Positions 34,561-47,700 of a stretch of 64,000 nucleotides of DNA are shown here, in pieces. The position numbers were made by a program, and so were the translations under genes. Position 1 is the first letter of the stretch, and each line of letters starts with the position of its first letter. The DNA is from Pratylenchus scribneri. Its lineage: Eukaryota; Nematoda; Chromadorea; Rhabditida; Pratylenchidae. The notes beneath the pieces are model-generated. The model did no database searches. It was given only the letters and a program-made list of their open reading frames with translations, and was not told where the DNA came from. Location: contig JAQSEB010000068.1 in NCBI GenBank assembly GCA_030063045.1, forward strand, positions 186,001-250,000, written 5' to 3'.

Positions 34561-34760
34561 TTACCATGGTTTGGTCAAAATTAAAGGATTAAACCGGTTA
34601 AACAATTTTTCCAGTTTTTGGTTTTAAACTCTTATTTTTTGACTAAAACCTGACAAATTATATACCAATCGATGCGACTTGATGAGATCTATAAAATGGT
34701 ATAATGTTTGAGGGTCTAAAACTGGTTTCTGATTTATAATAGAAGTCAAAAATTGTTTTT
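34480..34760. mobile_element. Foldback element FB2, complete
   Basis: Near-perfect inverted halves: AGATCTCATCAAGTCGCATC on the left and its complement on the right, with ACCGGTTTTAGAC/TCTAAAACTGGT further out, around a loop at about 34590-34640 containing AAACCGGTTAAAC. Confidence 0.7.
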
Positions 34761-35036
34761 TTTTTCCAAAAGAGAAATTTTTAGTGCCGAAGAGAAATTT
34801 TAATGCCAAAAAATATTTCCCTTGAAAAAAGGTTTATATGAAAAATAAATCAAATAATTTATCTCAAATTCCATCCTTTTAATTAATATCTAACATTTCT
34901 AGTTTCGACTAAACCTGATCATCTATATTTAATAAATATTTGAAAAATAATACAAATATTTTGATCACAATTTCCATCCTATTTCCTTAGAAATTCATCC
35001 AACTTTAGATTTGGATGAGGGTATTTTGTTGATTGT

Positions 35037-36350
35037 TTAACAGAAGTATATGCAATTCCAAAATTTGTTCAAAAATAACTCCCGAATTGTTCCCTCAAAA
35101 ACATTCCCAAAAATCATATCAAGTCTTATTCTCATTTCCCGTCTATAGGCAAATAATTTAAAATTCAGGAATTTTTGATCGGTGACTGAATTACGATAGT
35201 CGCGGTGTCTTTCTTTCATCTTGAGAAATTTGCGCCCACCTTTTTTTCTACCCAAAATGAAATAAAAATTCAGGAATTTATGCGTTCGGTTGCCCCTTAA
35301 TCAAAAAGGAAGTAATAAATTCTAATGGAAAAAATGATGTGGCCCTTTTTTGCCGAAATACGATAGTCTCTTCCACTTCCATTCCAAGGAATTGCGCCCA
35401 CTTTATTTATGTCGAAAGTGAATTAAAAATTCAGGAATTTTTGACTATCGGCCCCCTTTGATCGTAAAAATGCTAATCCACTGACTAAAATATGGCGCGG
35501 CCAAATTACTGGTCCATTTTTTGACCGAATACGATACGATAGTATTTGCTCTTTGCCCCTTCCCATTTAAGGAATTTGCGCCCACTTTTTTTGGCGAAAG
35601 TGAATTAAAAATTCAGGAATTTTTGGTAATCGGTCCCCTTGATCATAAAGAGACGAACAAAAACTCCAAAGTCCAAAAGATGATGTGGCTAAATTACTGG
35701 TTCATTTTTTTTGGACAAAATACGATAGTCGCGGTGTCTTTCTTTCATCTTTAGGAATTTCGGTCCCTTTTTTAGTTTAAAATTCTAGAATTTTTGGCCA
35801 ACTCCCCATCCTCTCACTTGATCTTAATACTAATCCACTGACTAAAATATGACGCGGCCAAATTACTGGTCCATTTTTTGGCCGAAATACGATAGTCTCG
35901 GTGTCTTCCTTTCATCTTAAGAAATTGCGCCCACTTTTTTTGGCGAAACTGAATTAAAAATTCAGTAATTTTTAAGCCCCCCGCCCCTTCTTTGCTCATA
36001 AAAATACGAAAAATCTAAAGTCAAAAAGATGACGCGGCCAAATTATAGTTCCTTTTTGATCGAAATACGATAATCTCGGTGTCTTCCTTTCACTTAGGGA
36101 ATTGTGGCGTCACTTTTTGGTGAAACTGAATTAAAAATTCAGGAATTTTTGGTCATCGGCTCCTCTTTGAGCAAAAAAAAATACGATAAAAAAATCCAAA
36201 GTCCAAAAGATGATGTGGCTAAATTTTTCGTCTTGAATGAATTCTTTGAATCTATTAAAGCACTCTTCTCAAATGGTAAACAGTTGGGCCACTTTTTGGG
36301 CTCCCAAATTAGGACAATTTATGTGCATAATAAATAGAATTTTGCAAAAA
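35037..36350. repeat. R1 tandem array, about 180-bp unit, six or seven copies
   Basis: Units contain the ordered words ATACGATAGT, CGGTGTCTT.CTTTCATCTT, GGAATTTGCGCCCAC, GAATTAAAAATTCAGGAATTTTTGG and CCCCTTTGATCATAAA. The CGGTGTCTT-type box recurs near 35198, 35360, 35545, 35730, 35900 and 36078. Open frames in this stretch are fragments of the repeat. Isolated copies lie at 16.9, 39.0 and 56.5 kb. Confidence 0.75.
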
Positions 36351-36395
36351 TCGGCGATTTGCGTAAAAAATGATGAGTCCAATTCTCCTAAATTT

Positions 36396-36855
36396 TTTAC
36401 AAGAAAATATTAAAAATAAATTTCGGGATCAAATAATTAATCCATGAATAATGCCGTAAAAATGGTGGATAAATTAAAGTTATTTAAAAGTACATATAAT
36501 AAAATTTTCATTAATATCATCCAATTTTGAATGCCTTAAAAATGGTCAAGAATTGTCTTTAAATTTTGAAAGCGAAAATCTAATTTAAACTTGGCCATAA
36601 TTTACGAAATAATTAATATTTCGACTACATAAACATGATCATATCTATTTCAAAAATATTACTATTTTTTGGGCTCTAAAATTTCTTTTTTTTGGCACTA
36701 AAAATGCTTTTTCGACACAAAAACAGTTTTTGACTTCTAATATATCGGAAATCTGTTTTAGACCACTCAATTTTATACCATTTAGTAGATCTCATCGAGA
36801 CATATTGAATGGTATATAATTTGTCATGGTTTGAACCAAAAAGAGTTTAAAACCC
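36396..36855. repeat. Direct duplication copy 2 with a half FB2 element
   Basis: Second copy of 34154-34560 (36396-36815) ending in one half of an FB2 foldback (GATCTCATCGAGACATATTG), without the inverted second half. Confidence 0.6.
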
Positions 36856-37029
36856 CTAGCCATAGCTTTTTTTTTTCAAATTTCATGTTCTCATGGATAT
36901 TATTATTTAATTATTAAAATTTATTTTTTAAAATTACATTTTTGAGCCATGGCCATGAGCCCTGATGAGGATGGTCGGATTTTATCGGAAAAGAAGGGCA
37001 TATTCAGTATTGTTATTCAGTAATTATTT

Positions 37030-37335
37030 TTTTATAGGAATATTGTTATCGAATTGAATTGTTGTATATCCATTATTGTTAAATGCGATTTTCAATTCAA
37101 GCAACTTGTTAAACTTGACAATTTGCATGAGTTGAAAATCACATTTAATATAATAATGATAAAAATTTAAATTCATTATTTTATGTTAGTTTTTTTGATA
37201 GGAATATTGTAGTTGAATTGAATTGTTATAATATCATTATTATTTATATGCGATTTTCAATTCATGCAATTTGTTAAACTTGAGAATGCATGAATTGAAA
37301 ATCACATTTAAAACAATAATGAGCAAATTTAATTT
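37030..37335. pseudogene. Two inverted repeats built from a galectin exon fragment
   Basis: In each of two adjacent units (37030-37165 and 37195-37330) the left half, read on the minus strand, gives LELKIAFNNNGYTTIQFDNN, and the right half, read on the plus strand, gives KLDNLHELKITFN. Both correspond to the LDNIHELKITFDSNEYATIQIDNN exon of gene B (7433-7245). So an exon fragment was duplicated head to head and the pair then duplicated in tandem. No flanking coding sequence is present. Confidence 0.6.
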
Positions 37336-37399
37336 CTTTTTAATTTGGATGTTTGGAAATAAAAATAATATTGTCCAATAAATCGTAAAATAAAGAATT

Positions 37400-37560
37400 A
37401 AAATGAAATGAAATGTGATTTTGAATTTAGATGTCGAAAAAAAATGTTTATGAATGAATATCATAACATAACGGGAAAAATAAAGCCAATCAGCGACCAA
37501 TGACGTGAATAGTGGATTCATCATTTTCGTCATTTTAATTTAAAAAGGTGATTCATTTCT
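37400..37560. promoter_or_regulatory. Relic of the galectin/TTL divergent promoter
   Basis: GCCAATCAGCGACC, then GTGGATTCATCATTTTCGTC, match the promoter blocks at 13.81-13.87 and 19.14-19.20 kb. No start codon with a recognisable exon follows on either side. Confidence 0.45.
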
Positions 37561-37839
37561 ATTTAATATTATATTTCATAGCGTTGAAAATTATACGATT
37601 TTTTGTAGACTAAATTTCCAAACAGGAATAAAATTATTTTTATTAATTTAATTAGCAAATACAATTTTTTTTAATAAGTTTGGTAATACTTGGAAATTCC
37701 ACTTGTTGTATTGTTATATCTTTAAAAGAAATTTTTAATGGGATTTAAAGTAGAAATTTTTATTTACTTTTGAAATAAATTAAAATTTTTAATCTGGATC
37801 GTATTCTGATCAGAGATTAAAATCATAAACTGTAATGGA

Positions 37840-37975
37840 TGGTTTAAACGGTTTAACTTTAAATTTTTGACCAGACATACTAATCGATGCGTCTCGATGA
37901 GATCTACAAATTGCTATAAGGTTTGTAGGGTCTAAAACCGGTTTCTGATTTGTTAGAAGTCAAGAACCTATTTTG
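37840..37975. repeat. Half FB2 element
   Basis: Contains AATCGATGCGTCTCGATGAGATCTACAA-type sequence and GTCTAAAACCGGTTTCTGATTTGTTAGAAGTCAA-type sequence, as in one arm of the foldback at 34480-34760. Confidence 0.6.
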
Positions 37976-38744
37976 TCAGTAAAAAAAGCATTTTTGTCAT
38001 TAAAAAAATAGTGACCCAAAAAATTGATTAATTATTGCTTGATATACATTATATATTCATTTAGCTTAGAGTATAGTTGGAAAATTTCCATGTATACCAA
38101 TCTCTCATTCTGATTAAATTTTTGTCATATAATCCTAGAAAATATCCTTTCTCAAAAAAGAAATGTATAATAGTTATTGAAAAAAGATTTATTGGCTTTG
38201 TTAACGAAGATATACAAAGATATTAAAATAAAACCATTTCCTGAAAAAAATATAACAACAAAATCGTAATTATTCTCTGGTCAAATCAGCCAACTAATTT
38301 GTATTTCAGAATTTTTTTTTCGAATTTGTTTTCTAAAATCAAAATATGATAATCTCAGTCAATTTCAATTTGAGGAATTTTGCCCTCTTTTTTACAGAAA
38401 AATGATTTTAAATTTGGGAATTTTTCATTCTCGGCCCATCTTTTATCATAAAAATTTATAGAGAATAGATGCATAGATGAAACAATTAGAAGGTTCAATT
38501 TGAAAAAATCTATAGACAAATTTGCCTTTGTATCATTGATATGATAAATGATTGCATCATCAGAATAAAATTTGAACATCTGTTGTATTTGATATTTCTC
38601 TTACCCAAATGGATTAAATAAGCCATGTATACCACTCGCACTTTAACTTAATAATGAGTTTTCCATGGAGAGAAATAGTTCTACTTTCTATTATAAACAA
38701 GAAATTTTATTTGATAAAGAAGAAATTCTTATTTGCCTATTTTA

Positions 38745-38935
38745 CAAATAAATTCAATTATAGTTTTGTTCTCATCATTTACAATTTTGTCCAACAATAA
38801 AATATGCAAAATTACATCATTTTTTAATTTTAAAAAGTTGGTTCATACATATGAATAGGCTGGTGAGATGGCTGAATATTTGTAAACAATTTGAAATTGA
38901 TTTGCGCGACCCAGGGATATTTTACTCTATTGTTA
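38745..38935 (-). pseudogene. Relic of a galectin-like exon
   Basis: Base similarity to the gene B exon at 8907-8636 in the same orientation: AATTCAATTATAGTTTTGT, TTGTCCAACAATAAAATATG, AAAATTACAT and TTGAAATTGATTTGCG line up with the functional exon in order. The frame is broken and splice sites are not evident. Confidence 0.55.
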
Positions 38936-39029
38936 AAAAGATATATATCAAATTCGAAAATTTATTCATAAAAACTTCCCCTTTTTCCCTTAAAAAATTC
39001 CCAAAAAATCGTTTCCAGAGGTCTCATTC

Positions 39030-39400
39030 ACATTTTCGGTCCATAGGCCAGGAATTTATGATCGGAACGGAATATCCTTTTTGACCGAGATATGATAGTT
39101 TCGGTTTCTTTCTTTCATCTCGAGGAATTGTCGTCTCACTTTTTTGTCGAGAGCGAATAAAAATTCAGGAATTTTAATTTTAACCATCGAGCCCCCTTTG
39201 ATCCTAAAAGCACCAACCGTGAATGAACTGACAAAGATGTGGCCAAATTATTCGTCTGCAATGAATTCTTTGAATTTATTAAGACAATCTTCTCGAATGG
39301 TAAACATTCGAACCACTTTTTGGGCTAACAAATTCGGATAATTTATGTGCATAATAAATAGAATTTAATAAAATTCGTCAATTTATTTAAAAATGATGAG
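39030..39400 (+). repeat. R1 repeat, isolated copy
   Basis: Shares ATATGATAGTTTCGGT.TCTTTCTTTCATC, AATAAAAATTCAGGAATTTT, CCCCCTTTGATCCTAAAA and the tail AATTTATGTGCATAATAAATAG with the array at 35.0-36.35 kb. Confidence 0.65.
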
Positions 39401-40199
39401 TCCCAATAATTTTTATCATCATCAATTTTCATTTTAAGATAATATTGTGCTGACTTTGATCATTCAAATTAAGAAATCAGGAAATGAATTAAATTTCTTT
39501 TTTAGTTGGTGTATTCGAAAATCTTTCCTCCTTTTAAGACCAAATTAACGACATCTGCTCTCTGCTGCCTTTTCCATTCGCAAATAAAATGCATCATTAT
39601 TTAAAGGCTCAGATAATTGATCAGCGAATAAAATAATGCCGTAATTTTCTTTAAGCAGCAGCCCACATTATTTTCTCTTTCTAATACAAAGCACTAAAAA
39701 TTTACTAATAAATTTTTTTTTAAATTTTAAAAAATCATTCGCAAAATTTAAGTTCATATTATTCTAGAAGAAATAATTGTTTTTGAAATTTGATTATATA
39801 TAATATAAAAAGGAATGTCAGTCACACGCTTTTTGGGGTATAATAAGGTTTCGGATGAGAGTTGGGTAGTGGGACCTCGATAAATGCATCAGGGAAGTGT
39901 CCGTTTAAACTAATTTGGACATGATTTTGGATGACGTTGATTTTGGCCACATGGTTAGCAGAGGGGAAAAACCGGTTTTTGGACTTAGAATTTGACCCGA
40001 TTTTTTACATTTTCGTTCATAACTTTTTTGTGTATGGATATTTTCATGAGGAGTTTCTTTAGTGCCACTCAGAAGAGGGTGGGCTTCAAAATGATGTATA
40101 ACTTGCTTGGCTGCGCGGCTTGGCCTAGGACGAGTTCGTGTTAGAAGGCGCGCATGTCATGTTTTGTCCATATCCCGCCCCAGAGCTAACCATATATTA

Positions 40200-40695
40200 A
40201 ATGTCGGAGTTAAGGTGGTGAAAATTGGGACTCGGGGGTTTTCGGCAATGGGGAATTCAATTATCGCATCAGTCTTTTGATCCGCGCAACGGATGGTTTG
40301 CAAACCGGTTCAAAAAAGTCAAAAATGGGAATTTGGGTGGATTGAGGTGAAAATTGGGATTTTAGGGAAATCGAGTATGGAGAATTCAAAAATGATATTG
40401 GTTTAATGATCCGCGCAACGGGTGGTTTGCAAACCGGTTCAAAAAAAGTTCAAAAATGGAAATTTTGTTAGATTGAGGTGAAAATTGGGATTTGGGGGTT
40501 TTCGAATATGGAGAATTCAAAAATGAAATCCGTTTTGAGATCTGCGCAGAGAGTGGTTTGCAAATCGGTTTAAAAAACGTCAAAAAATGGTAATATGAGC
40601 GGATTGAGGTGAAAATTGGGATTTGGAGGTTTTCGGATATGAGTAATTGGAATTTAATAATAGTTTTGTGATTTGATCAAAACCGGTTTACAAAC
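40200..40695. repeat. Tandem repeat, about 128-bp unit, four copies
   Basis: GAGGTGAAAATTGGGATTT recurs near 40212, 40346, 40474 and 40605, followed each time by a GGTTTTCG..ATGG/GAGAATTC stretch and TTTGCAAACCGGTTC. It is more GC-rich than the surroundings. Confidence 0.75.
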
Positions 40696-40704
40696 CGGTT
40701 CCAA

Positions 40705-41045
40705 AATTCGCACACGACCTAAAGAATGGCTGGCGAGCGAAGCGAGCCTGCCCACGACATTAGGAAAGCTGGCGAGCGAAGCGATCCTGCACACGACCTA
40801 AAGAAGAGCGGGCGAGCGAAGCGAGCCTCCACACGACCTAAAGAAGAGCGGGCGAGCGAAACGAGCCTGCACACGACCTAAAGAAGAGCGGGCGAGCGAA
40901 GCGAGCCTCCACACGACTTAAAGAAGAGCGGGCGAGCGAAACGAGCCTGCACACGACCTAACGAAGAGCGGGCGAGCGAAGCGAGCCTCCACACGACCTA
41001 AAGAAGAGCGGGCGACAGAAGCGAGCCTGCCCGCGACTTTAAATA
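40705..41045. repeat. GC-rich 40-bp tandem repeat, about eight copies
   Basis: The unit contains GGCGAGCGAAGCGAGCCTCC and ACACGACCTAAAGAAGAGC, spaced at exactly 40 bp. The short word GCGAGCGAAGCGAGC also occurs singly near 20926 and, within a hairpin, at about 59325. The base composition stands out strongly from this AT-rich region. Confidence 0.85.
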
Positions 41046-41789
41046 ATTTCAAAATCCGAATCCCTAGGGTAGGTCGAACGCGCCTTGGCGCGTTAACATG
41101 AACAGAAAGCTGTAATCCCTCTCGACATCTTACCAAATCCTTCCCATATATTCCTTATACCCACTTTCCTTACGCCCCACTTTTCGCACGCCCCCTAGTT
41201 TCTTAAAATATAAAAAGGGTAAATTGTAGAGAACATTTGAGTTTACCATTATACCGTAAAAACTTTTAATTCCTCGCTCTAAGTTATTAAATCACTGTTG
41301 ACAATAATTATTTTCTTATGGAGCTTTATAGCTATATAATATAAAATATAAACAAGAATGTCTAAGATATTAATGCCAGTATAGAAATATCCTTTATAGT
41401 GTCCAGTGTCCACATCTTCCTTCCAGCATTACACCAATCTCGCTTATATCCATATTCGCAATTTTCCAAAAATCAAAATCCTCCTATATCCTATTGATAT
41501 AAGGGTTCAAAAATCCTTCTGTGTTACAAGCTCCAATCCCTTCCCATCTGATTCTACTTAAATATTTTTATCAACCATTTATTCCATTGATATCATTCAT
41601 TATACCGGATATTTAAATATATTTTTATTATCAGAAATTCAATAACTCTATAATAGAAATCAAATTATGCTTTAAAAAATATTATGTAATATAAATTTAA
41701 TGAAATAAAGAAATAAAATATAAAATGTTTTATAATTTAACAAGTATTTTTTCCATTTTAATGAATTTTTATTTAGGAATATTTTGAAA
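41046..41789. other. AT-rich upstream region of gene D
   Basis: No gene or repeat seen. It leads to the first ATG of gene D at 41790 after a long A/T-rich stretch that could hold the promoter. Confidence 0.35.
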
Positions 41790-44700
41790 ATGATTATTTT
41801 CTTAATCTTCCTTTATTTCTTCTTCCCGTCCGAAGCATACGCGCAATCGTCTCAAGAAACGGCTGTTTCAACATCGACGACCATTTCATCATGCGGTAGG
41901 ATTTATGGATAAATTTTATAGCAAGAAAAAACAATTATTATTACTAGAAAATAAGGTGGGTAGACGCGGGAATTATTTCAAATATCTCGATTCAAAATAG
42001 TCCTATCAACAAGCGGTTTGGTGCAAACCATATCTTGACCTTGTGGAGATTTGTAGAAAAATCTGACTTTTTCAAAATTTCCACTCCGCGCGGAGCTCCG
42101 CGCGAAAAACGGTTTTTTTTGAGACCCATAGGGGGGACCCTTCTCTATTCAAAAAATTTTTTTCGAGATAAGTTCATAGAAATGGGTAATCGAGGTCGGG
42201 GATCCCGAATATGAAAATTTTTTCAAGATCCGCGAAGCGGTGCGCGAGTTACCGCGGTGCAAACCGCGGAGCGGTTTTTCAAAATTTTCACAAAAATAGT
42301 CATTTATGGGGTAAACTGGGTCGGGGATTACGAATATCATATCCGTTTTGCACGAAACCTAAAGGTGCGCGAGATTAAGCCGGATAAAGGGGGATTAAGA
42401 GTGATTAAGGTTCAAAATGGTCGGATTAAGGTGGGAAATGGGCCGGAGGCCACCCCCCTGAGCCCCGAAGGGGCGAAAATGGAAATAGCAGGCTTGGGAG
42501 TGCGTGGGAATAAGCCGGAAAAAGGGGATTAAAATGGATTAAGAAGGATAAAGGGGGATTAAGCTATAAAATGACCCAAAATCACCTAGACTCAGTGAAA
42601 TCCCGCAGGGATTCCAAAAACGAAGTGTCCCAAGCATAGATCCACATATCTCAAGGGAAGAGAGCCCCGCAGGGGCTAGTTTTATATATATAAAGATGCT
42701 TTCGACATTTTCACTTTAAATCAAATTTGAGCATTTCTAGGGATTTTTGGGTTTTGAGACTTGCACATTCTAGGGGTAACTTTTCATCGCGCATCTCAAA
42801 AAATTGTCGGTTTTTTGATAGGGGTTTGGGTTTGGGCCGAAACCGGTTTAAAAACCGGTTTGTCCAGGTAAAACTTTTTACCATGGAACTCAATCGACTT
42901 GAAACTAAAAACCGCTCCTAAGTTAGAGTATTAGCTACAAAATGATATATGGGTCGGGGGGTCTACCGTGAAGTCTAAGTACCGAAAAAAATACACAAAA
43001 TTTCCTACTGTAGGTGCGCGAGTCAGAAATTCTTGAATAATTGTTTTGCAAGTTGAGATAGAGGTGCGCGGTAAAAAGCAAAGTTGTAGAGCCCGAATTA
43101 GGGGCTAGGGTTAGGGTTAGGGCTATGGTTCAGGGTGGCATGGGTTTTAGGGGCTTTGGGCTAGGGTTTAGGGGCTAAAATTATGGTTTAGGGGTCTGTA
43201 ATTAAAATTTCATAGACTAAATCGACCATGCCGAATCGAATGAGCCTACTCTCGAGTCTGTACGATGCCTAGAAGCCGAGATTCCCAAAATTGGCCAATT
43301 CCCCAAATCGGCTGCAACATATATATGTTACGGGCAAAAGTGGAAATCGGGCAAAACTGGTTTTGCCCGATTTCCACTTTTGCCCGTAACATATATATTA
43401 AAAAATTGAACTTTTAAAAGGGATCCCTTTTTGCTTCAATGGTTTAAATCGAAATTAAAAAATTTAATCTTATCTTGGATTTTCTTCTTTACTTTGTAAG
43501 GTCATAAGATAATTGTAAAGCAAAATAATCTATTGAAGTGCATGGTTTCTTTTGATCAAATTATGGTTAAAATTTGTTTTTCCTTTAGCTAAAATTTATC
43601 ATAATATCATAAATTTTATTAAAAAATTATCAAAAAAATATTTCAAATCATATTTACTATCAAATCCAGAACTGTAAATTACATTACATAACTTTCGACG
43701 GCTTTCTTTTTATTTAAACATTTTAAGGTGATCTCGACAAGGAAGAATGCTACTCAAACAAAAAATGCATATTTTTTGAAAAACCAATTGAGGAATGCAA
43801 AAATTACAATGAAGTGCCTATATTCTCTTGTGGTATGAAAAAATTCACAAAAAAATTTCATAATAAATATTTTAGAATATTCCGATAAAGAGCTCTGTAA
43901 TTCTGATTATTATTGCTTATGGGATGAAAAGAGAATTTCTTGCAGGCCAAATTTCGAATGCGGTAAGTACTGTTTTATTTTTTCACTTGAAAATTTGGAA
44001 TGCATGTTATAGATAATTTTATAAATTGGTAATGCTATAATATTCTGTGATTAATCTATAAAATAATTTTACGATTTTATTTTTTCCCCGTCCGGAGTTA
44101 ATTCCAAAAGACAAAAGGCGGAACAAATATGGGCGATTCCACAAATAATACAAATATAAGTTTTTGACTTCTAATAAATCAGAAATAGGTTTTAAACCAC
44201 ACAAACTTTATACCATTTTGTAGATCTCATCGAGACGCATCGAATGGTATATAAAATATTCCAAAAGATAAATTGTTAAACCGTTTAAACTATTTTTTAT
44301 GTTTTTGGTTTTAACCTCTTTAATTTTGGAACCAAACCAGACATTTTATATACCATTCGATGAGTCTCGATGAGATCTACAAAATGTTAAAAGGTTTGTA
44401 TTGTCTAAAACCTATTGCTGATTTATTAGAAGTCAAAAACTTATATTTGTGCTATTTGTGGAATCGCCCATATTTCTATCATTGTGCAATCGACCAAGCA
44501 CACTGTTTTTCCCATCTCGAGTTACTAAAAGAATTTTGCTTCTGTTTCGGGATTTTTGACCTCCAAAATGAAATAAGAATATTTATTCGATCGATGCACC
44601 GAATTAAAATCTCCCAATTGTATCCCAAAATAAGTGTCATTAAAAATTCCAAAATTCTTATTCTATCATAATATACTAGCTCAGGAACGCGCGCTATCGC

Positions 44701-47700
44701 GCGCGTCCTTTAGCTAGTTACTTTTTGAATTGAAACAATATTGAAATAATTAAATATAATAAAAAAATAATAATAAATGAATTATTTTATGCTAAAAAAT
44801 AAATAGAAAAATTCTATTTAAATACTTTATTCATCTCTCATCAACTTCATTAATTCCTTCTTATTCCCTATACTCATAACTCATCATCATCTTCATTCAT
44901 CCCTTATCATTTTTTATCACTATAATTTCCCTCCCTTTATTCTTTTTAATTCTTCATTTTCTCTTCCATTTTTTTCATGCTTCAATCTCTCGTCCAACTT
45001 TTATCTTCTAATGTATCTTTTCTCATCTTTCTTCTCATTTATCTCTTCCCATCTTCCGATTCATTCCCTTTCATTCTTATGTTCATCCTTTCTAATCATT
45101 TCATTCATCTCTTTTCATCCTATTCATCATTCACTTCCTCCATTCATCCCTCTCATCCTCCCATTATCCTTTCTCTTCCTCCCATTCATCTCTTCTCATC
45201 CTCCCATTCATCCCTCTCATCCTCCCATTAACTTCTCTCTTCCTACCATTCATCTTTTCTCATCCTCCCATTCATCCCTCTCATCCTCCCATTCATCTCT
45301 TCTCATCCTCCCATTCATCCCTTTCATCCTCCCATTATCCTCTCTCTTCCTCCCATTCATCTCTTCTCATCCTCCCATTCATCCCTCTCATCCTCCCATT
45401 AACTTCTCTCTTCCTACCATTCATCTCTTCTCCCTCCCATTCATCCTCTCATCCTCCCATTCATCTCTTCTCATCCTCCCATTCATCCCACTCATCCTCC
45501 CATTAACTTCTCTCTTCCTACCATTCATCTCTTCTCATTCTCCCATTCATCCCTCTCATCCTCCCATTCATCTCTTCTCATCCTACCATTCATCTCTTCT
45601 CATCCTCCCATTCATCTCTTCTCATCCTACCATTCATCTCTTCTCATCTTCCCATTCATCTCTTCTCATGCTACCATTCATCTCTTCTCATCCTCCCATT
45701 CATCTCTTCTCATCCTCCCATTAATCTCTTCTCATCCTCCCATTCATCTCTTCTCATCCTCCCATTCATCCCTCTCATCCTCCCATTATTTTCCCTCTTC
45801 CTACCATTCATCTCTTCTCATCCTCCCATTCATCCCTCTCATCCTCCCATTCATCTCTTCTCATCCTCCCATTCATCCCTCTCATCCTCCCATTAACTTC
45901 TCTCTTCCTACCATTCATCTCTTCTCATCCTCCCATTCATCCCTCTCATCCTTCCATTCATCTCTTCTCATCCTACGATTCATCTCTTCTCATCCTCCCA
46001 TTCATCTCTTCTTATCCTCCCATTCATCTCTTCTCATCCTCCCATTCATCCCTCTCATCCTCCCATTAACTTCTCTCTTCCTCCCATTCATCTCTTCTTA
46101 TCCTCCCATTAAATTCTCTCTTCCTCCCATTCATCCCTCTCATCCTCCCATTAACTTCTCTCTTCCTCCCATTCTTCCCTCTCATCCTCCCATTAACTTC
46201 TCTCTTCCTCCCATTCATCCCTCTCATCCTCCCATTAACTTCTCTCTTCCTCCCATTCATCCCTCTCTTCCTCCCATTCATCCCTCTCATCCTCCCATTA
46301 ACTTCTCTCATCCTCCCATACATCTCTTCTCATCCTCCCATTAACTTCTCTCTTCCTCCCATTCATCCCTCTCATCCTCCCATTAACTTCTCTCTTCCTC
46401 CCATTCTTCCCTCTCATCCTCCCATTAACTTCTCTCTACCTCCCATTCATCCCTCTCATCCTACCATTAACTTCTCTCTTCCTCCCATTCATCCCTCTCT
46501 TCCTCCCATTCATCCCTCTCATCCTCCCATTAGCTTCTCTCATCCTACCATTCATCCCTCTCATCCTCCCATTCATCTCTTCTCATCCTCCCATTAACTT
46601 CTCTCTTCCTCCCATTCATCCCTCTCATCCTCCCATTAACTTCTCTCTTCCTACCATTCATCTCTTCTCATCCTCCCATTAACTTCTCTTTTCCTACCAT
46701 TCATCTCCTCTCATCCTCCCATTAACTTCTCTCTTCCTCCCATTCATCCCTCTCATCCTCCCATTAACTTCTCTCATCCTACCATTCATCTCTTCTCATC
46801 CTCCCATTCATCTCTTCTCATCCTACCATTCATCTCTTCTCATCTTCCCATTCATCTCTTCTCATGCTACCATTCATCTCTTCTCATCCTACCATTCATC
46901 TCTTCTCATCCTCCCATTCATCTCTTCTCATCCTACCATTCATCTCTTCTCATCCTCCCATTCATCTCTTCGCATGCTACCATTAACTTCTCTCTTCCTA
47001 CCATTCATCTCCTCTCATCCTCCCATTAACTTCTCTCTTCCTCCCATTCATCCCTCTCATCCTCCCATTAACTTCTCTCTTCCTCCCATTCATCCCTCTC
47101 TTCCTCCCATTCATCCCTCTCATCCTCCCATTAACTTCTCTCATCCTCCCATTCATCCCTCTCATCCTCCCATTCATCTCTTCTCATCCTATCATTCATC
47201 TCTTCTCATCCTCCCATTCATCTCTTCTCATCCTACCATTCATCTCTTCTCATCCTCCCATTCATCTCTTCGCATGCTACCATTCATCTCTTCTCATCCT
47301 CCCATTCATCTCTTCTCTTCCTACCATTCATCTCTTCTCATCCTCCCATTAACTTCTCTCTTCCTACCATTCATCTCTTCTCATCCTCCCATTAACTTCT
47401 CTCTTCCTACCATTCATCTCTTCTCATCCTCCCATTCATCCCTCTCATCCTCCCATCCATCTTTTCTCATCCTACCATTCATCTCTTCTCATCCTACCAT
47501 TCATCTCTTCTCATCCTCCCATTCATCTCTTCTCATCCTCCCATTAACTTCTCTCTTCCTACCATTCATCTCTTCTCATCCTCCCATTAACTTCTCTCTT
47601 CCTACCATTCATCTCTTCTCATCCTCCCATTAACTTCTCTCTTCCTCCCATTCATCTCTTCTCATCCTCCCATTAACTTCTCTCTTCCTCCCATTCATCC

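Noticed and set aside
35037..36350. Short open frames of 61-77 codons sharing residues such as ELKIQEFLVIG
   Set aside because: They are pieces of the R1 tandem repeat in both orientations, without starts, splice sites or domain likeness.
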